A DNA stretch of 45,939 nucleotides. Source: JARYGU01 sp033795365. Its GTDB lineage: Bacteria > Pseudomonadota > Alphaproteobacteria > Rhizobiales > Rhizobiaceae. This document shows positions 23,124 to 31,714 of this stretch, in pieces (the stretch's first letter is position 1; each line of letters opens with the position of its first letter). Made by a program: the position numbers and the translations under genes. The notes under the pieces are model-generated. The model was not told the origin of the DNA. It was given only the letters and a program-made list of their open reading frames with translations, and searched no databases. The stretch spans positions 1-45,939 of the forward strand of contig JARYGU010000032.1 in the NCBI GenBank assembly GCA_033795365.1. Direction: 5' to 3'.

Positions 23124-23858
23124 ATGAAGAACGCAGTTTCCCTTGGCGCCGCACACGGAAAGCACCGGTTGGACGCCAGCATCAGAGAAAAGACCGCCGG
23201 AGCTCGCCGCAGGCTTTTTGCCGGGGCGCTTCTCGTCGCGGTCGCGGCGACGGCGTCGGGCTGCGCCAACCGGGACGGAATTTCGACCGGCTCGCTTCCG
23301 GACGATTACCGGACCCGCCACCCGATCGTCGTCACGGAGAAGGAAAGGACGATCGACATCCCGATCGCCTCCGGCGACAGCCGGCTGACACGCGGGCAGA
23401 GCGAGGTCATCGCCGGTTTCGTCTCCGACTACATGGCCTCGTCCTCCGGCACCATCCAGATCATCCTTCCGCACGGCTCGGCCAATACCGGCGCTGCCAC
23501 GGCGGCGGGCAAGAACATTCGCAATCTCCTAACCAAGATGGGCGTTCCCACGCGACGGATCATCATGACCAGCTATGCTGCCGGCGATTACGACGTCGCG
23601 CCGGTCCGGCTGAGCTATTCGGCGATCGCGGCCGATGCCGGCCCCTGCGGAGAATGGCCGGAAGACATGACCCTGAACACGACCGCAAACAAGAACTACT
23701 ACAATTTCGGCTGCGCAAATCAGAGAAACCTCGCGGCCCAGATCGCCGATCCCAACGACCTTCTCGGACCTCGTCGCATGACGCCGGCCGACGCGACGCA
23801 GCGTGAGCAGGCCATCCAGCGTTACCGCGAGTCCTATACCGAACTCGACGACATGTAA
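23124..23858 (+). CDS. cpaD: Flp pilus assembly lipoprotein CpaD
   Basis: 244 residues. An unusually long polar stretch of about 30 residues precedes a hydrophobic helix and a lipobox-like ATASGC near residue 47, so it is probably an outer-membrane lipoprotein. The CpaD domain follows: RHPIVVTEKERTIDIPI, LTRGQSEVIAGFVSDYM, VPTRRIIMTSYAAGD, VRLSYSAIAADAGPCGEWPEDM and FGCANQRNLAAQIADPNDLLGPR. It partners with the secretin. ATG at 23124 is chosen from the spacing; a later start would shorten the leader but none is better. Confidence 0.93.
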   Translation: MKNAVSLGAAHGKHRLDASIREKTAGARRRLFAGALLVAVAATASGCANRDGISTGSLPDDYRTRHPIVVTEKERTIDIPIASGDSRLTRGQSEVIAGFVSDYMASSSGTIQIILPHGSANTGAATAAGKNIRNLLTKMGVPTRRIIMTSYAAGDYDVAPVRLSYSAIAADAGPCGEWPEDMTLNTTANKNYYNFGCANQRNLAAQIADPNDLLGPRRMTPADATQREQAIQRYRESYTELDDM

Positions 23859-23893
23859 GATGGCCCGGCGCTTTCTTGAACCAGGTGGATATC

Positions 23894-25183
23894 ATGAGCA
23901 CGGTTGACTACAGCATCACGGAGAGCGCAGCCGCCGATATCGGCGCCGACGACGTCTCCTTTCACCGCGACATCGACCATGTCCGGCCGCTGCCGCGCAT
24001 TTCCGTCCACGCCTTCTGCGAGACGGAGACCATGCTGCGCACGATGGAGCGCTGCGGGCAGGACCGGCGCATGGCGAAGGTCAGCCTGCGCATCAACAGC
24101 GGCAGCATAGCCGCAGCCGCCAACATGTTCGCCTCCACGCCGACGCCCAACCTCATCATCCTGGAGACCGCCACCGAGCCGCGCTCGATCATGGACGAGC
24201 TTGCGCCGCTCGCGGAGGTCTGCGATCCGAGCACCAAGGTCGTCATCGTCGGCCGCCACAACGACATCCCGCTCTACCGCGAGCTGATCCGCAACGGCAT
24301 CTCGGAATATATGGTAGGCCCCGTCACCATGGCCGACATCCTGACGGCCATCGCCGCGATCTTCATCGATCCGGATGCCGAGCCGCTCGGCAAGACCGTC
24401 GCCTTCATCGGCGCCAAGGGCGGGGTCGGCTCCTCGACCATCGCGCACAACTGCGCATGGGACATCTCCAATCTCTTCTCGACCGAGGTGATCCTCGCCG
24501 ATCTGGATCTTCCCTATGGTACGGCGAACATCAATTTCGACCAGGACCCGCCGCAGGGCATTTCGGAAGCCGTCTATGCGCCCGAGCGGCTGGACGAGGT
24601 TTTCCTCGACCGGCTCCTGACGAAATGCTCGGATCGTCTCTCGCTGCTTGCCGCCCCGTCGATGCTCGACCGGGCCTACGATTTCGATCGCGGCTCCTTC
24701 CAGCCGATCCTCGAGGTCGTGCAGCGCAGTGCGCCTATCACCGTGCTCGACCTGCCCCATGCCTGGTCGGACTGGACGCGCGCCGTGCTTTCCGACGCGG
24801 ACGAGATCGTCATCACGGCGGTTCCGGACCTCGCAAATCTACGAAATGCGAAGAACATGTTCGACGCGTTGAAGAAGCTTCGGCCCAACGACAAGGTTCC
24901 CCATCTGATCCTCAATCAGGTCGGCGTTCCCAAACGCCCCGAAATCGCGCCGGACGACTTCTGCGACCCTCTCGAGATCCAGCCGATCGCCATCATTCCG
25001 TTCGATGCCCAGCTTTTCGGCACGGCGGCCAACAGCGGGCGCATGATCACCGAGATGGACCGCAAGGCGCCGGCCGCCGAAACCTTCTCGCAGCTCGCCC
25101 ATATCGTCACCGGCCGCGCGAGCGTCAAGAAGCCGAGGAAGGCGGGGCTCGGGAAGATGCTCGGCCTGCTCGGGCGAAAGTAG
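23894..25183 (+). CDS. cpaE: Pilus assembly ATPase CpaE/TadZ (MinD-like)
   Basis: 429 residues from the ATG at 23894, which has AGGTGG before it; a TTG six codons upstream is possible but poorer. Residues about 30-150 resemble a response-regulator receiver domain without clear phospho-acceptor geometry. The rest is a ParA/MinD ATPase with a deviant Walker A, FIGAKGGVGSST (Ser where Lys is normal), LADLDLPYG, and VLDLPHAWSDW. CpaE/TadZ localises the Tad machine to a cell pole in related bacteria. The lysine loss is common in alphaproteobacterial CpaE and suggests weak or no hydrolysis. Confidence 0.92.
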   Translation: MSTVDYSITESAAADIGADDVSFHRDIDHVRPLPRISVHAFCETETMLRTMERCGQDRRMAKVSLRINSGSIAAAANMFASTPTPNLIILETATEPRSIMDELAPLAEVCDPSTKVVIVGRHNDIPLYRELIRNGISEYMVGPVTMADILTAIAAIFIDPDAEPLGKTVAFIGAKGGVGSSTIAHNCAWDISNLFSTEVILADLDLPYGTANINFDQDPPQGISEAVYAPERLDEVFLDRLLTKCSDRLSLLAAPSMLDRAYDFDRGSFQPILEVVQRSAPITVLDLPHAWSDWTRAVLSDADEIVITAVPDLANLRNAKNMFDALKKLRPNDKVPHLILNQVGVPKRPEIAPDDFCDPLEIQPIAIIPFDAQLFGTAANSGRMITEMDRKAPAAETFSQLAHIVTGRASVKKPRKAGLGKMLGLLGRK

Positions 25184-25222
25184 CTTTCGAAGGAACGGCA
25201 AGGAAACGGACTGGATAGCAGC

Positions 25223-26719
25223 ATGTTCGGCAAACGCGGAAACGACGGCTTCGGGAAAAGCGGGGGGATCACCGGTCAGGCGCCGGTGCCCATGCCCGCG
25301 TCTGCGGCGCCGGTCATGGAACGCCCGCCGGCTGCGCAGCCGCAGCCTTCCATCCGCGAGGCCGCGCCCATGGCGCCGGCGGCCTCCACGCTCCACCAGA
25401 CGGCTCCGCCGCCGGTCGCCGCACGCAAGCGCCCCACCCGCACCGAAGACTATTACAATACCAAGAGCCAGGTCTTTTCCGCGCTGATCGACACGATCGA
25501 CCTGTCGCAGCTCGCAAAGCTCGATACGGAAAGCGCGCGCGAAGAGATCCGCGATATCGTCAACGACATCATCACGATCAAGAATTTCGCGATGTCGATC
25601 TCCGAGCAGGAGGAGCTGCTCGACGATATCTGCAACGACGTTCTCGGCTATGGTCCGCTGGAGCCGCTGCTCGCGCGCGACGATATCGCGGATATCATGG
25701 TCAACGGTTCCGGCAAGACCTATATCGAGGTCGCCGGCAAGGTGCAGGAATCCGATGTCCGCTTCCGCGACAACGCCCAGCTCCTCTCCATCTGCCAGCG
25801 CATCGTCAGCCAGGTCGGCCGGCGCGTCGACGAATCGAGCCCGATCTGCGACGCACGCCTGCCGGACGGGTCGCGCGTCAACGTCATCGCGCCGCCGCTC
25901 GCCATCGACGGGACCGCGCTCACCATCCGGAAGTTCAAGAAGGACAAGCTGACGCTCGACCAGCTCGTCCGGTTCGGTTCGATCACGCCCGAGGGCGCGA
26001 CGCTCTTGCAGATCATCGGCCGCGTCCGCTGCAACATCGTCATCTCCGGCGGCACCGGCTCGGGCAAGACGACGCTGCTCAACTGCCTCACCCGCTATAT
26101 CGATGCGGACGAGCGGGTCATCACCTGCGAGGATTCCGCCGAACTCCAGCTCCAGCAGCCGCATGTGGTGCGCCTCGAAACCCGCCCGCCGAACATCGAG
26201 GGCGAGGGCGAGGTCACGATGCGCGATCTCATCAAGAACTGCCTGCGCATGCGCCCCGAGCGCATCATCGTAGGCGAAGTGCGCGGACCGGAGGTCTTCG
26301 ATCTCCTGCAGGCGATGAACACCGGCCACGACGGGTCGATGGGCACGATCCATGCCAACACGCCGCGCGAATGCCTCTCCCGCATGGAATCGATGATCGC
26401 GATGGGAGGCTACACGCTGCCCGCAAAGACGGTTCGCGAGATCATCGCCGGTTCGGTCGACGTCATCATCCAGGCCTCCCGCCTGCGTGACGGCTCGCGC
26501 CGCATCACCCATATCACGGAAGTGGTCGGGATGGAGGGCGAGGTGATCATCACGCAGGATCTGATGCGCTTCGAGCTCGACGGCGAGGATGCGAACGGCC
26601 GGATCATCGGCAGGCATACCGGCACGGGTATCGGCAAACCGCATTTCTGGGACCGCGCACGCTATTTCAACGAGGACAAGCGGCTGGCGGCGACGCTCGA
26701 CGCGATGGAAAAACAGTAG
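25223..26719 (+). CDS. cpaF: Tad secretion ATPase CpaF/TadA
   Basis: 498 residues. The first 75 residues are Pro/Ala-rich and probably disordered. The N-terminal domain (80-220) is followed by the RecA-like ATPase: Walker A SGGTGSGKTTLLN near residue 275, ITCEDSAELQL, Walker B LRMRPERIIVGEVRGPE, and the His box GHDGSMGTIHANTPRE. It is a cytoplasmic hexamer that powers pilus extension, and in Tad systems retraction too, through TadB/TadC. It lies 39 bp after cpaE, in the same operon. Confidence 0.96.
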   Translation: MFGKRGNDGFGKSGGITGQAPVPMPASAAPVMERPPAAQPQPSIREAAPMAPAASTLHQTAPPPVAARKRPTRTEDYYNTKSQVFSALIDTIDLSQLAKLDTESAREEIRDIVNDIITIKNFAMSISEQEELLDDICNDVLGYGPLEPLLARDDIADIMVNGSGKTYIEVAGKVQESDVRFRDNAQLLSICQRIVSQVGRRVDESSPICDARLPDGSRVNVIAPPLAIDGTALTIRKFKKDKLTLDQLVRFGSITPEGATLLQIIGRVRCNIVISGGTGSGKTTLLNCLTRYIDADERVITCEDSAELQLQQPHVVRLETRPPNIEGEGEVTMRDLIKNCLRMRPERIIVGEVRGPEVFDLLQAMNTGHDGSMGTIHANTPRECLSRMESMIAMGGYTLPAKTVREIIAGSVDVIIQASRLRDGSRRITHITEVVGMEGEVIITQDLMRFELDGEDANGRIIGRHTGTGIGKPHFWDRARYFNEDKRLAATLDAMEKQ

Positions 26720-26735
26720 GGAGCTGGGGCAAGGG

Positions 26736-27746
26736 ATGTTCGGTCTCGATATGACCATCGTCGCGATCGTCGCGCTGGCAGCCGTCGCCGCGGGAAGCGT
26801 CGGCTATGCCTTGCTGTTTTCGCGCATCGAAACGGAGAAGAAGGCTGAAAGCCGGATACGCCGCGTCAAGGCGGCGGAGACCGACCAGGTTAAGATCAAG
26901 GCGTCCCGGGATCGTATGCAGGAGATGTCGAAGCGGCGAAAATCCGTGCAGGACTCCCTCAAGGACCTCGAGCGAAAGCAGCAGGAGCAGAACAGGAAGA
27001 TATCGCCGAGCCTGAAGGCGAAGCTTGTGCAGACGGGGCTGTCGATCACGACGACGCAGTTCTATCTCTTCAGCGCCCTCTTCGGCCTCTTCGCCATGGT
27101 CGTATCCTTCATCGGCGGGCTGCCGCTTCTCGTCTGCGGCGGCGTGTTCTTCATCGCCGCGGCGGGGCTGCCGCGATGGCTCATCGGTTTCCTGATCAAG
27201 CGCCGCCAGAACAAATTCCTCGAGGAGTTCCCCAACGCGCTCGACGTCATGGTGCGCTCGATCAAGTCGGGCCTGCCGCTCAACGATGCCTTGCGGCTCA
27301 TCGCTGCCGAAGGCCAGGAGCCGGTGAAATCGGAGTTCCGCAAGGTCGTGGAATCCCAGCAGATGGGCCTCAGCGTTCCCGAGGCCTGCACGCGGATGTT
27401 CGCCAGCATTCCGCTTCAGGAAGTGAACTTCTTCGCCATCGTCATCACCATCCAGAGCCAGGCGGGCGGCAATCTTTCCGAGGCGCTCGGAAATCTTTCG
27501 CGCGTGCTGCGCGACAGGCGGAAGATGCGCGCCAAGGTCAATGCGCTGTCGATGGAGGCCAAGGCCTCCGCCGCCATCATCGGCGCGCTGCCGTTCATCG
27601 TGATGATCCTCGTCTATCTCACCTCGCCGGACTACATCCTCATCCTCTTCCAGGACCCCCGCGGGCATCTGATCCTCGGGGCGTCGGGCCTGTGGATGTC
27701 GATCGGCGTTTTCGTCATGCGCAACATGATCAACTTCGACATCTGA
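26736..27746 (+). CDS. tadB: Tad inner-membrane platform protein TadB
   Basis: 336 residues from the ATG at 26736; the same frame is open further upstream but only inside cpaF. One N-terminal transmembrane helix, then a charged stretch (residues 35-90, Lys/Arg/Glu-rich, coiled-coil-like), two central helices, the T2SS-F domain (FLEEFPNALDVMVRSIKSGLPLNDALRLIAAE, FAIVITIQSQAGGNLSEALGNLSRVLRDR) and a C-terminal helix pair. It forms the pilus platform with TadC and is driven by CpaF. Followed 16 bp later by tadC. Confidence 0.94.
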   Translation: MFGLDMTIVAIVALAAVAAGSVGYALLFSRIETEKKAESRIRRVKAAETDQVKIKASRDRMQEMSKRRKSVQDSLKDLERKQQEQNRKISPSLKAKLVQTGLSITTTQFYLFSALFGLFAMVVSFIGGLPLLVCGGVFFIAAAGLPRWLIGFLIKRRQNKFLEEFPNALDVMVRSIKSGLPLNDALRLIAAEGQEPVKSEFRKVVESQQMGLSVPEACTRMFASIPLQEVNFFAIVITIQSQAGGNLSEALGNLSRVLRDRRKMRAKVNALSMEAKASAAIIGALPFIVMILVYLTSPDYILILFQDPRGHLILGASGLWMSIGVFVMRNMINFDI

Positions 27747-27762
27747 CGAGGAACACGCCGCC

Positions 27763-28746
27763 ATGACCGGACTGGTCGCCACACTCACGAACCCGGATAT
27801 CCTGCTGCCGGCCTTCGTCGCCATCGCGGTGCTCGCGACCATCTACACGCTGGCCGTGCCCTATCTGGAAAGAGGCGATCTCGACAAGCGGATGAAATCG
27901 GTCGCGCTCGAACGGGACCAGATCCGGGCGCGCGAACGTGCGCGCCTCAATGCGGAGGCGATGCACAGCCGGGCCAGCCTGCGGGCGCAGAACAACACCT
28001 CGGTGCGCCAGGTGGTCGAGCGGCTGAACCTTCGCAAGGCGCTTGTCGACGACAACACCGTCAACAAGCTGCGCATGGCGGGTCACCGTTCGCAGAACGC
28101 GCTCAACATCTTTCTTTTCGCCCGCTTCGTCCTGCCCTTCGTCTTCCTCGCGGCCGGCGCATTCGTCATCTTCTATCTCGGCTATCTCGGCAAGAAGCCG
28201 ATGCCGGTGCGCATGCTCGCGACGATCGGGATCGCCTATCTCGGCTTCTATGCGCCGAACATCTACATCTCGAACAGGATCACCAAGCGCCAGCTTTCGA
28301 TCAAGCGCGCCTGGCCGGATGCGCTCGACCTGATGCTCATCTGCGTGGAATCGGGCACCTCCACCGAAATGGCCTTCCGCCGGGTGGCGGACGAGATCGC
28401 CATGGCGTCGCCGGAGCTCGCAGAGGAGCTGGTGCTGACCACGGCGGAACTTTCCTTCCTGCAGGAACGACGGGTCGCCTACGAGAATCTCGGCCTGCGT
28501 ACGGGCCTCGACAACGTCAAGGCGGTCACCCAGGCGCTCATCCAGGCGGAGCGCTACGGCACGCCCATCGCCCAGGCGCTACGCGTGCTGGCGCAGGAAA
28601 GCCGCGACATGCGCATGAACGAGGCGGAGAAGAAGGCGGCCGCGCTGCCGCCGAAGCTGACCGTGCCGATGATCCTGTTCTTCCTTCCCGTGCTCATGGC
28701 CGTCATTCTCGGCCCGGCCGGCATCCAGGTCGCCGACAAATTCTAA
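27763..28746 (+). CDS. tadC: Tad inner-membrane platform protein TadC
   Basis: 327 residues, paralogous to TadB. N-terminal helix (DILLPAFVAIAVLATIYTLAV), a basic cytoplasmic stretch, two helices around residues 115-165, the T2SS-F domain (KRAWPDALDLMLICVESGTSTEMAF, VKAVTQALIQAERYGTPIAQALRVLAQE) and a C-terminal helix ending GIQVADKF. It completes the platform. Last plus-strand gene of the pilus operon; a repeat element follows directly. Confidence 0.94.
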   Translation: MTGLVATLTNPDILLPAFVAIAVLATIYTLAVPYLERGDLDKRMKSVALERDQIRARERARLNAEAMHSRASLRAQNNTSVRQVVERLNLRKALVDDNTVNKLRMAGHRSQNALNIFLFARFVLPFVFLAAGAFVIFYLGYLGKKPMPVRMLATIGIAYLGFYAPNIYISNRITKRQLSIKRAWPDALDLMLICVESGTSTEMAFRRVADEIAMASPELAEELVLTTAELSFLQERRVAYENLGLRTGLDNVKAVTQALIQAERYGTPIAQALRVLAQESRDMRMNEAEKKAAALPPKLTVPMILFFLPVLMAVILGPAGIQVADKF

Positions 28747-28850
28747 TGCATGTCGCGCAAAAGTGTGCTGCGGTTTCGCGGTGACGACACGCATGAAAGC
28801 AAAAGCCTGAAGCCCGGAAAGCGAATCCGAAAGATCGCGATGCGCTTGAA
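28747..28850. repeat. Probable dispersed rhizobial intergenic repeat
   Basis: The stretch beginning TGCATGTCGCGCAAAAGTG and running through GCATGAAAGCAAAAGCCTG to about 28850 resembles an intergenic repeat I recognise from many rhizobial genomes, where it lies between genes in many copies. It occupies the gap between the tadC stop and the convergent TPR lipoprotein gene. Only this copy was noticed in the window. The identification is from memory of the motif, and its ends are approximate. Confidence 0.5.
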
Positions 28851-28941
28851 GGATTAGATCTGCTCGGAAATGGCACGGGCGCGCGCAGCTGCAGCTTCGA
28901 TGGCCCGGCGCGCCGGTCCCATCATTCGATCTCTCGCAGGA

Positions 28942-29757
28942 TCAGTTCGCGTTCTTGCTCTCGTCGCTCGCAAGCTGCTTCCAGGCATTCGATTGCGTCA
29001 GCATCGAGCGGAGATAGGCGACGTTGGCCTCCGCCTGCTCGGCCGTCAGCTCCTGGCGCGCGATGGTCTCCGCTTCCTGGAACCGGCCCTGCAGGCCGAC
29101 GGTAAGGGCGAGGTTCTGGCGAACGCTGCTGCCGGCACCCGGCTGCGCGACGGCGGAGCGCATGTAGCTTTCCGCCGTCTTCAGATCGCGGGTGAGCAGG
29201 TAGGACATGCCGAGATTGGAAAGGACCGAAGGGTCGTTAGGCTTGATGTCCAGCGCCTCGCGATAGCGCTGGCGCGCTTCCGCGGAGCGGCCGAGCTGAT
29301 CGAGTATCGCGCCTTCGGCGGATTTCAGTGCCCAGTCCGGCCGGTCCGGCGTCTGGGCGCGCGAAATGGTGCCGAGCGCCTGTTCGAGCTCGCCTGCGGC
29401 GGCCTGAGACTTGCCGTAGGCGGCCAGCACCTCGCGATCGTTCGGGTGGAAGATCGCGACCTGTCGCATGACGGCGAGCGCCTGTTCGTTCCGGCCGGTC
29501 ATGCGCAGGAGGTTGGCATAGTTCAGGCCCGCTTCCCGGTTGCGCGGATTGCTCTCATAGGCCTTGCCGACCGATTCCGCCACGCTGCGCAGCTCCGTTG
29601 CGTTCATTTCGGTCACGGGTTTCGACGTCTTCGGGATCGAACCCGTTGTCATATTGCTTCGGGATGCACAGCCCGCCATCGAAAACGCAAGAACTGCAAG
29701 GCAGACTGAGCCCAGAATCCGTTTCCCGATCGGCATGCCAACTGCGGAGCCAGCCAT
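28942..29757 (-). CDS. tadD: TPR lipoprotein, TadD-like pilotin of the Tad system
   Basis: 271 residues from the ATG at 29757, which has GGGGGA 7 bases upstream; an ATG at residue 8 is the alternative. The lipoprotein signal LAVLAFSMAGC puts the lipidated Cys at residue 30. Several TPR units follow from about residue 60 to 240 (NPRNREAGLNYANLLRM, EVLAAYGKSQAAAGELEQAL, DPSVLSNLGMSYLLTRDLKTAESYM). TadD proteins are outer-membrane lipoproteins that help place the secretin. The gene is on the opposite strand from the pilus operon, separated from tadC by the repeat. Confidence 0.88.
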   Translation of the reverse strand: MAGSAVGMPIGKRILGSVCLAVLAFSMAGCASRSNMTTGSIPKTSKPVTEMNATELRSVAESVGKAYESNPRNREAGLNYANLLRMTGRNEQALAVMRQVAIFHPNDREVLAAYGKSQAAAGELEQALGTISRAQTPDRPDWALKSAEGAILDQLGRSAEARQRYREALDIKPNDPSVLSNLGMSYLLTRDLKTAESYMRSAVAQPGAGSSVRQNLALTVGLQGRFQEAETIARQELTAEQAEANVAYLRSMLTQSNAWKQLASDESKNAN

Positions 29758-29822
29758 TGATATTTCCCCCGGATCGGCGCGAACATGCGCTGGTGCGCCG
29801 CAATCTCCGCTCCAGCAATAAT

Positions 29823-29838
29823 CTGTTAACCCTAACAG
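29823..29838. promoter_or_regulatory. Inverted repeat CTGTTA-N4-TAACAG at the tadD/pepA divergent promoter
   Basis: A perfect 6-bp dyad with a 4-base centre (CTGTTAACCCTAACAG), followed at once by GAGCGTTAATC. It lies 45 bp before the aminopeptidase start and 66 bp before the lipoprotein start, so a bound protein could affect both. It includes TTAACC but not the full CtrA spacing. Confidence 0.45.
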
Positions 29839-29882
29839 AGCGTTAATCGAGCGATTCCCAAATCTGGCTTTGAAGGCTTCCC

Positions 29883-31274
29883 ATGGCTCCCTATCAGTTC
29901 ACCGAACGTCCCACGCCCTTCAACACGCGCGGCGGAAAGACACTGCCGATCTTCGCGATAACGCCCGCACATATCGAAACGGGAACGATCGATCCGATCG
30001 CGCTCGACTGGGCGAAAAAGGCAGGCTTCAAGGCCGAGACGGGCTCGCTGCTGCTTATCCCGACGGCGGACGGCCATCTCGGCGGCGCCCTTTTCGGCCT
30101 CGGCAAGACACCGTCGAAGACCCCATTCCTGACCGGCAAGCTCGCACGCACGCTGCCCGCCGGGGACTGGCACATCGAGACCGCGCCGCTGACGGCGAAC
30201 CGTCTTGCCCTCGGCTACGGCCTCGGCAGCTACCGCTTCGACCGCTACAAGGCGTCGGCCGGCGATTTGCCGACCCTGCTCATCCCCGCGGACGCGGATG
30301 CCGCCGACATCAAGCGCCAGCTTGCCGGCGTCTTCCTTGCCCGCGACCTCATCAACACGCCCACCAACGATATGGGTCCCGAAGCGCTCGAGGATGCCTT
30401 CCGCGCCCTGGCCGGGCACTACAAGGCGAAAGTTTCGGCCGTGACCGGGGACGACCTGCTCAAGGAGAATTTCCCGCTGATCCACACCGTCGGGCGCGCG
30501 TCCGCCGAGGCGCCGCGCCTCCTGGAGATGCGCTGGGGCAAGAAGGGCCACAGGAAGGTCACCCTCGTCGGCAAGGGCGTGTGCTTCGACACCGGCGGCC
30601 TCGACATCAAGCCGGCCTCTTCCATGCTGCTGATGAAGAAGGACATGGGCGGAGCCGCGAACGTGCTCGGCCTCGCGCTGATGATCATGGATGCGAAGCT
30701 CAAGGTGGATCTGCGTGTCCTCGTTCCGGCGGTGGAGAACTCCATCTCTTCCAACGCCTTCCGACCGGGCGACATCTATCGCAGCCGCAAGGGGCTGACG
30801 GTCCAGATCGACAACACCGATGCCGAAGGCCGCCTCATTCTCGCAGACGCCCTCGCCCTGGCCGACGAGGAGGAGCCGGACCTGCTCGTCGACATGGCGA
30901 CGCTGACGGGTGCGGCACGCGTGGCGCTCGGTCCGGACCTGCCGCCGTTCTTCACCGACGACGACGACCTCGCGCTCGATCTTTCCGAGGCGAGCCTTGC
31001 CGTCGACGATCCGATCTGGCGCATGCCGCTCTACATGGGCTACGACAAGGACATCTCCGCCCGCATCGCCGATCTCACCAATGCCCCCTCCGGCGGCATG
31101 GCCGGCTCCATCACGGCCGCGCTCTTCCTCAAGCGCTTCGTCACGAACACGAAGAGCTGGGTGCATTTCGACATCTACGGCTGGGCGCAGGCGGAGCGTC
31201 CGCATTCGCCCGTCGGCGGCGAGGCGCAGGCGATCCGCGCGATCTACCATCACCTGAAGAGCCTGGCCGGATAG
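29883..31274 (+). CDS. M17 leucyl aminopeptidase family protein
   Basis: 463 residues. N-terminal macro-like domain to about 160, then the M17 catalytic domain: VGKGVCFDTGGLDIKP near 235 (metal-binding Lys and Asp), MKKDMGGAANVLG, and the signature NTDAEGRLILADAL near 312. It is cytosolic and hexameric in the family, releasing N-terminal residues from short peptides with Mn or Zn. It is shorter than E. coli PepA (about 500). The MarR gene and the NlpC/P60 peptidase gene follow on the same strand, which fits breakdown of imported or recycled peptides. Confidence 0.93.
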   Translation: MAPYQFTERPTPFNTRGGKTLPIFAITPAHIETGTIDPIALDWAKKAGFKAETGSLLLIPTADGHLGGALFGLGKTPSKTPFLTGKLARTLPAGDWHIETAPLTANRLALGYGLGSYRFDRYKASAGDLPTLLIPADADAADIKRQLAGVFLARDLINTPTNDMGPEALEDAFRALAGHYKAKVSAVTGDDLLKENFPLIHTVGRASAEAPRLLEMRWGKKGHRKVTLVGKGVCFDTGGLDIKPASSMLLMKKDMGGAANVLGLALMIMDAKLKVDLRVLVPAVENSISSNAFRPGDIYRSRKGLTVQIDNTDAEGRLILADALALADEEEPDLLVDMATLTGAARVALGPDLPPFFTDDDDLALDLSEASLAVDDPIWRMPLYMGYDKDISARIADLTNAPSGGMAGSITAALFLKRFVTNTKSWVHFDIYGWAQAERPHSPVGGEAQAIRAIYHHLKSLAG

Positions 31275-31356
31275 CGGGCGGGCTTTTCTTCGCCTGATCG
31301 ATACGGTAGCGTAACGACATGGGCGATCGTGCCCGGACGCTGTGCAGGGAGACAAT

Positions 31357-31707
31357 GTGCCGGTAGAACTTACGCCATCTCAGGCGCTCGGCCTTTGGCA
31401 CACCGTGTCGCGGGCGCAGGTCCGCCTCGACGGGCGCGATCTGACGCTGCGCCAGCTCGCGATCCTGCTGGAGATCTACCTCGTGCCGCCGCCGCATACG
31501 GTGCGCGGGCTTGCAGCCAAGCTCGGCGTGACGAAGCCGGTGATCACCCGCGCGCTCGACACGATGGGCGAGCAGGGTTTGGTAAGCCGCGTGCGCGACG
31601 AACGGGACAGGCGCAACGTCGTCATCCGCCGCACCGTCGAAGGTGCTCTCTATCTGGAAAAGCTCGGCGACCTGATCATCGGTCAGGGCCGCGCGCTCGC
31701 ATCGTGA
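31357..31707 (+). CDS. MarR-type winged-helix regulator
   Basis: 116 residues from the GTG at 31357, preceded by AGGGAG; a GTG five codons upstream (31342) is less likely. Winged helix: LTLRQLAILLEIYL, TVRGLAAKLGVTKPVITRALDTM as the recognition region, then GLVSRVRDERDRRNVVIRRT as the wing. Short for a MarR protein (about 140 is usual), with a brief C-terminal dimer helix. It lies between a leucyl aminopeptidase and an NlpC/P60 peptidase, 7 bp before the latter. Its target is unknown; self-regulation of this peptidase unit is a guess. Confidence 0.8.
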   Translation: MPVELTPSQALGLWHTVSRAQVRLDGRDLTLRQLAILLEIYLVPPPHTVRGLAAKLGVTKPVITRALDTMGEQGLVSRVRDERDRRNVVIRRTVEGALYLEKLGDLIIGQGRALAS

Positions 31708-31714
31708 GGCCGTC

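Noticed and set aside
24839..26758. 639-codon open frame on the minus strand opposite cpaE and cpaF
   Set aside because: Antisense shadow of well-recognised genes with low-complexity charged composition and no start context.
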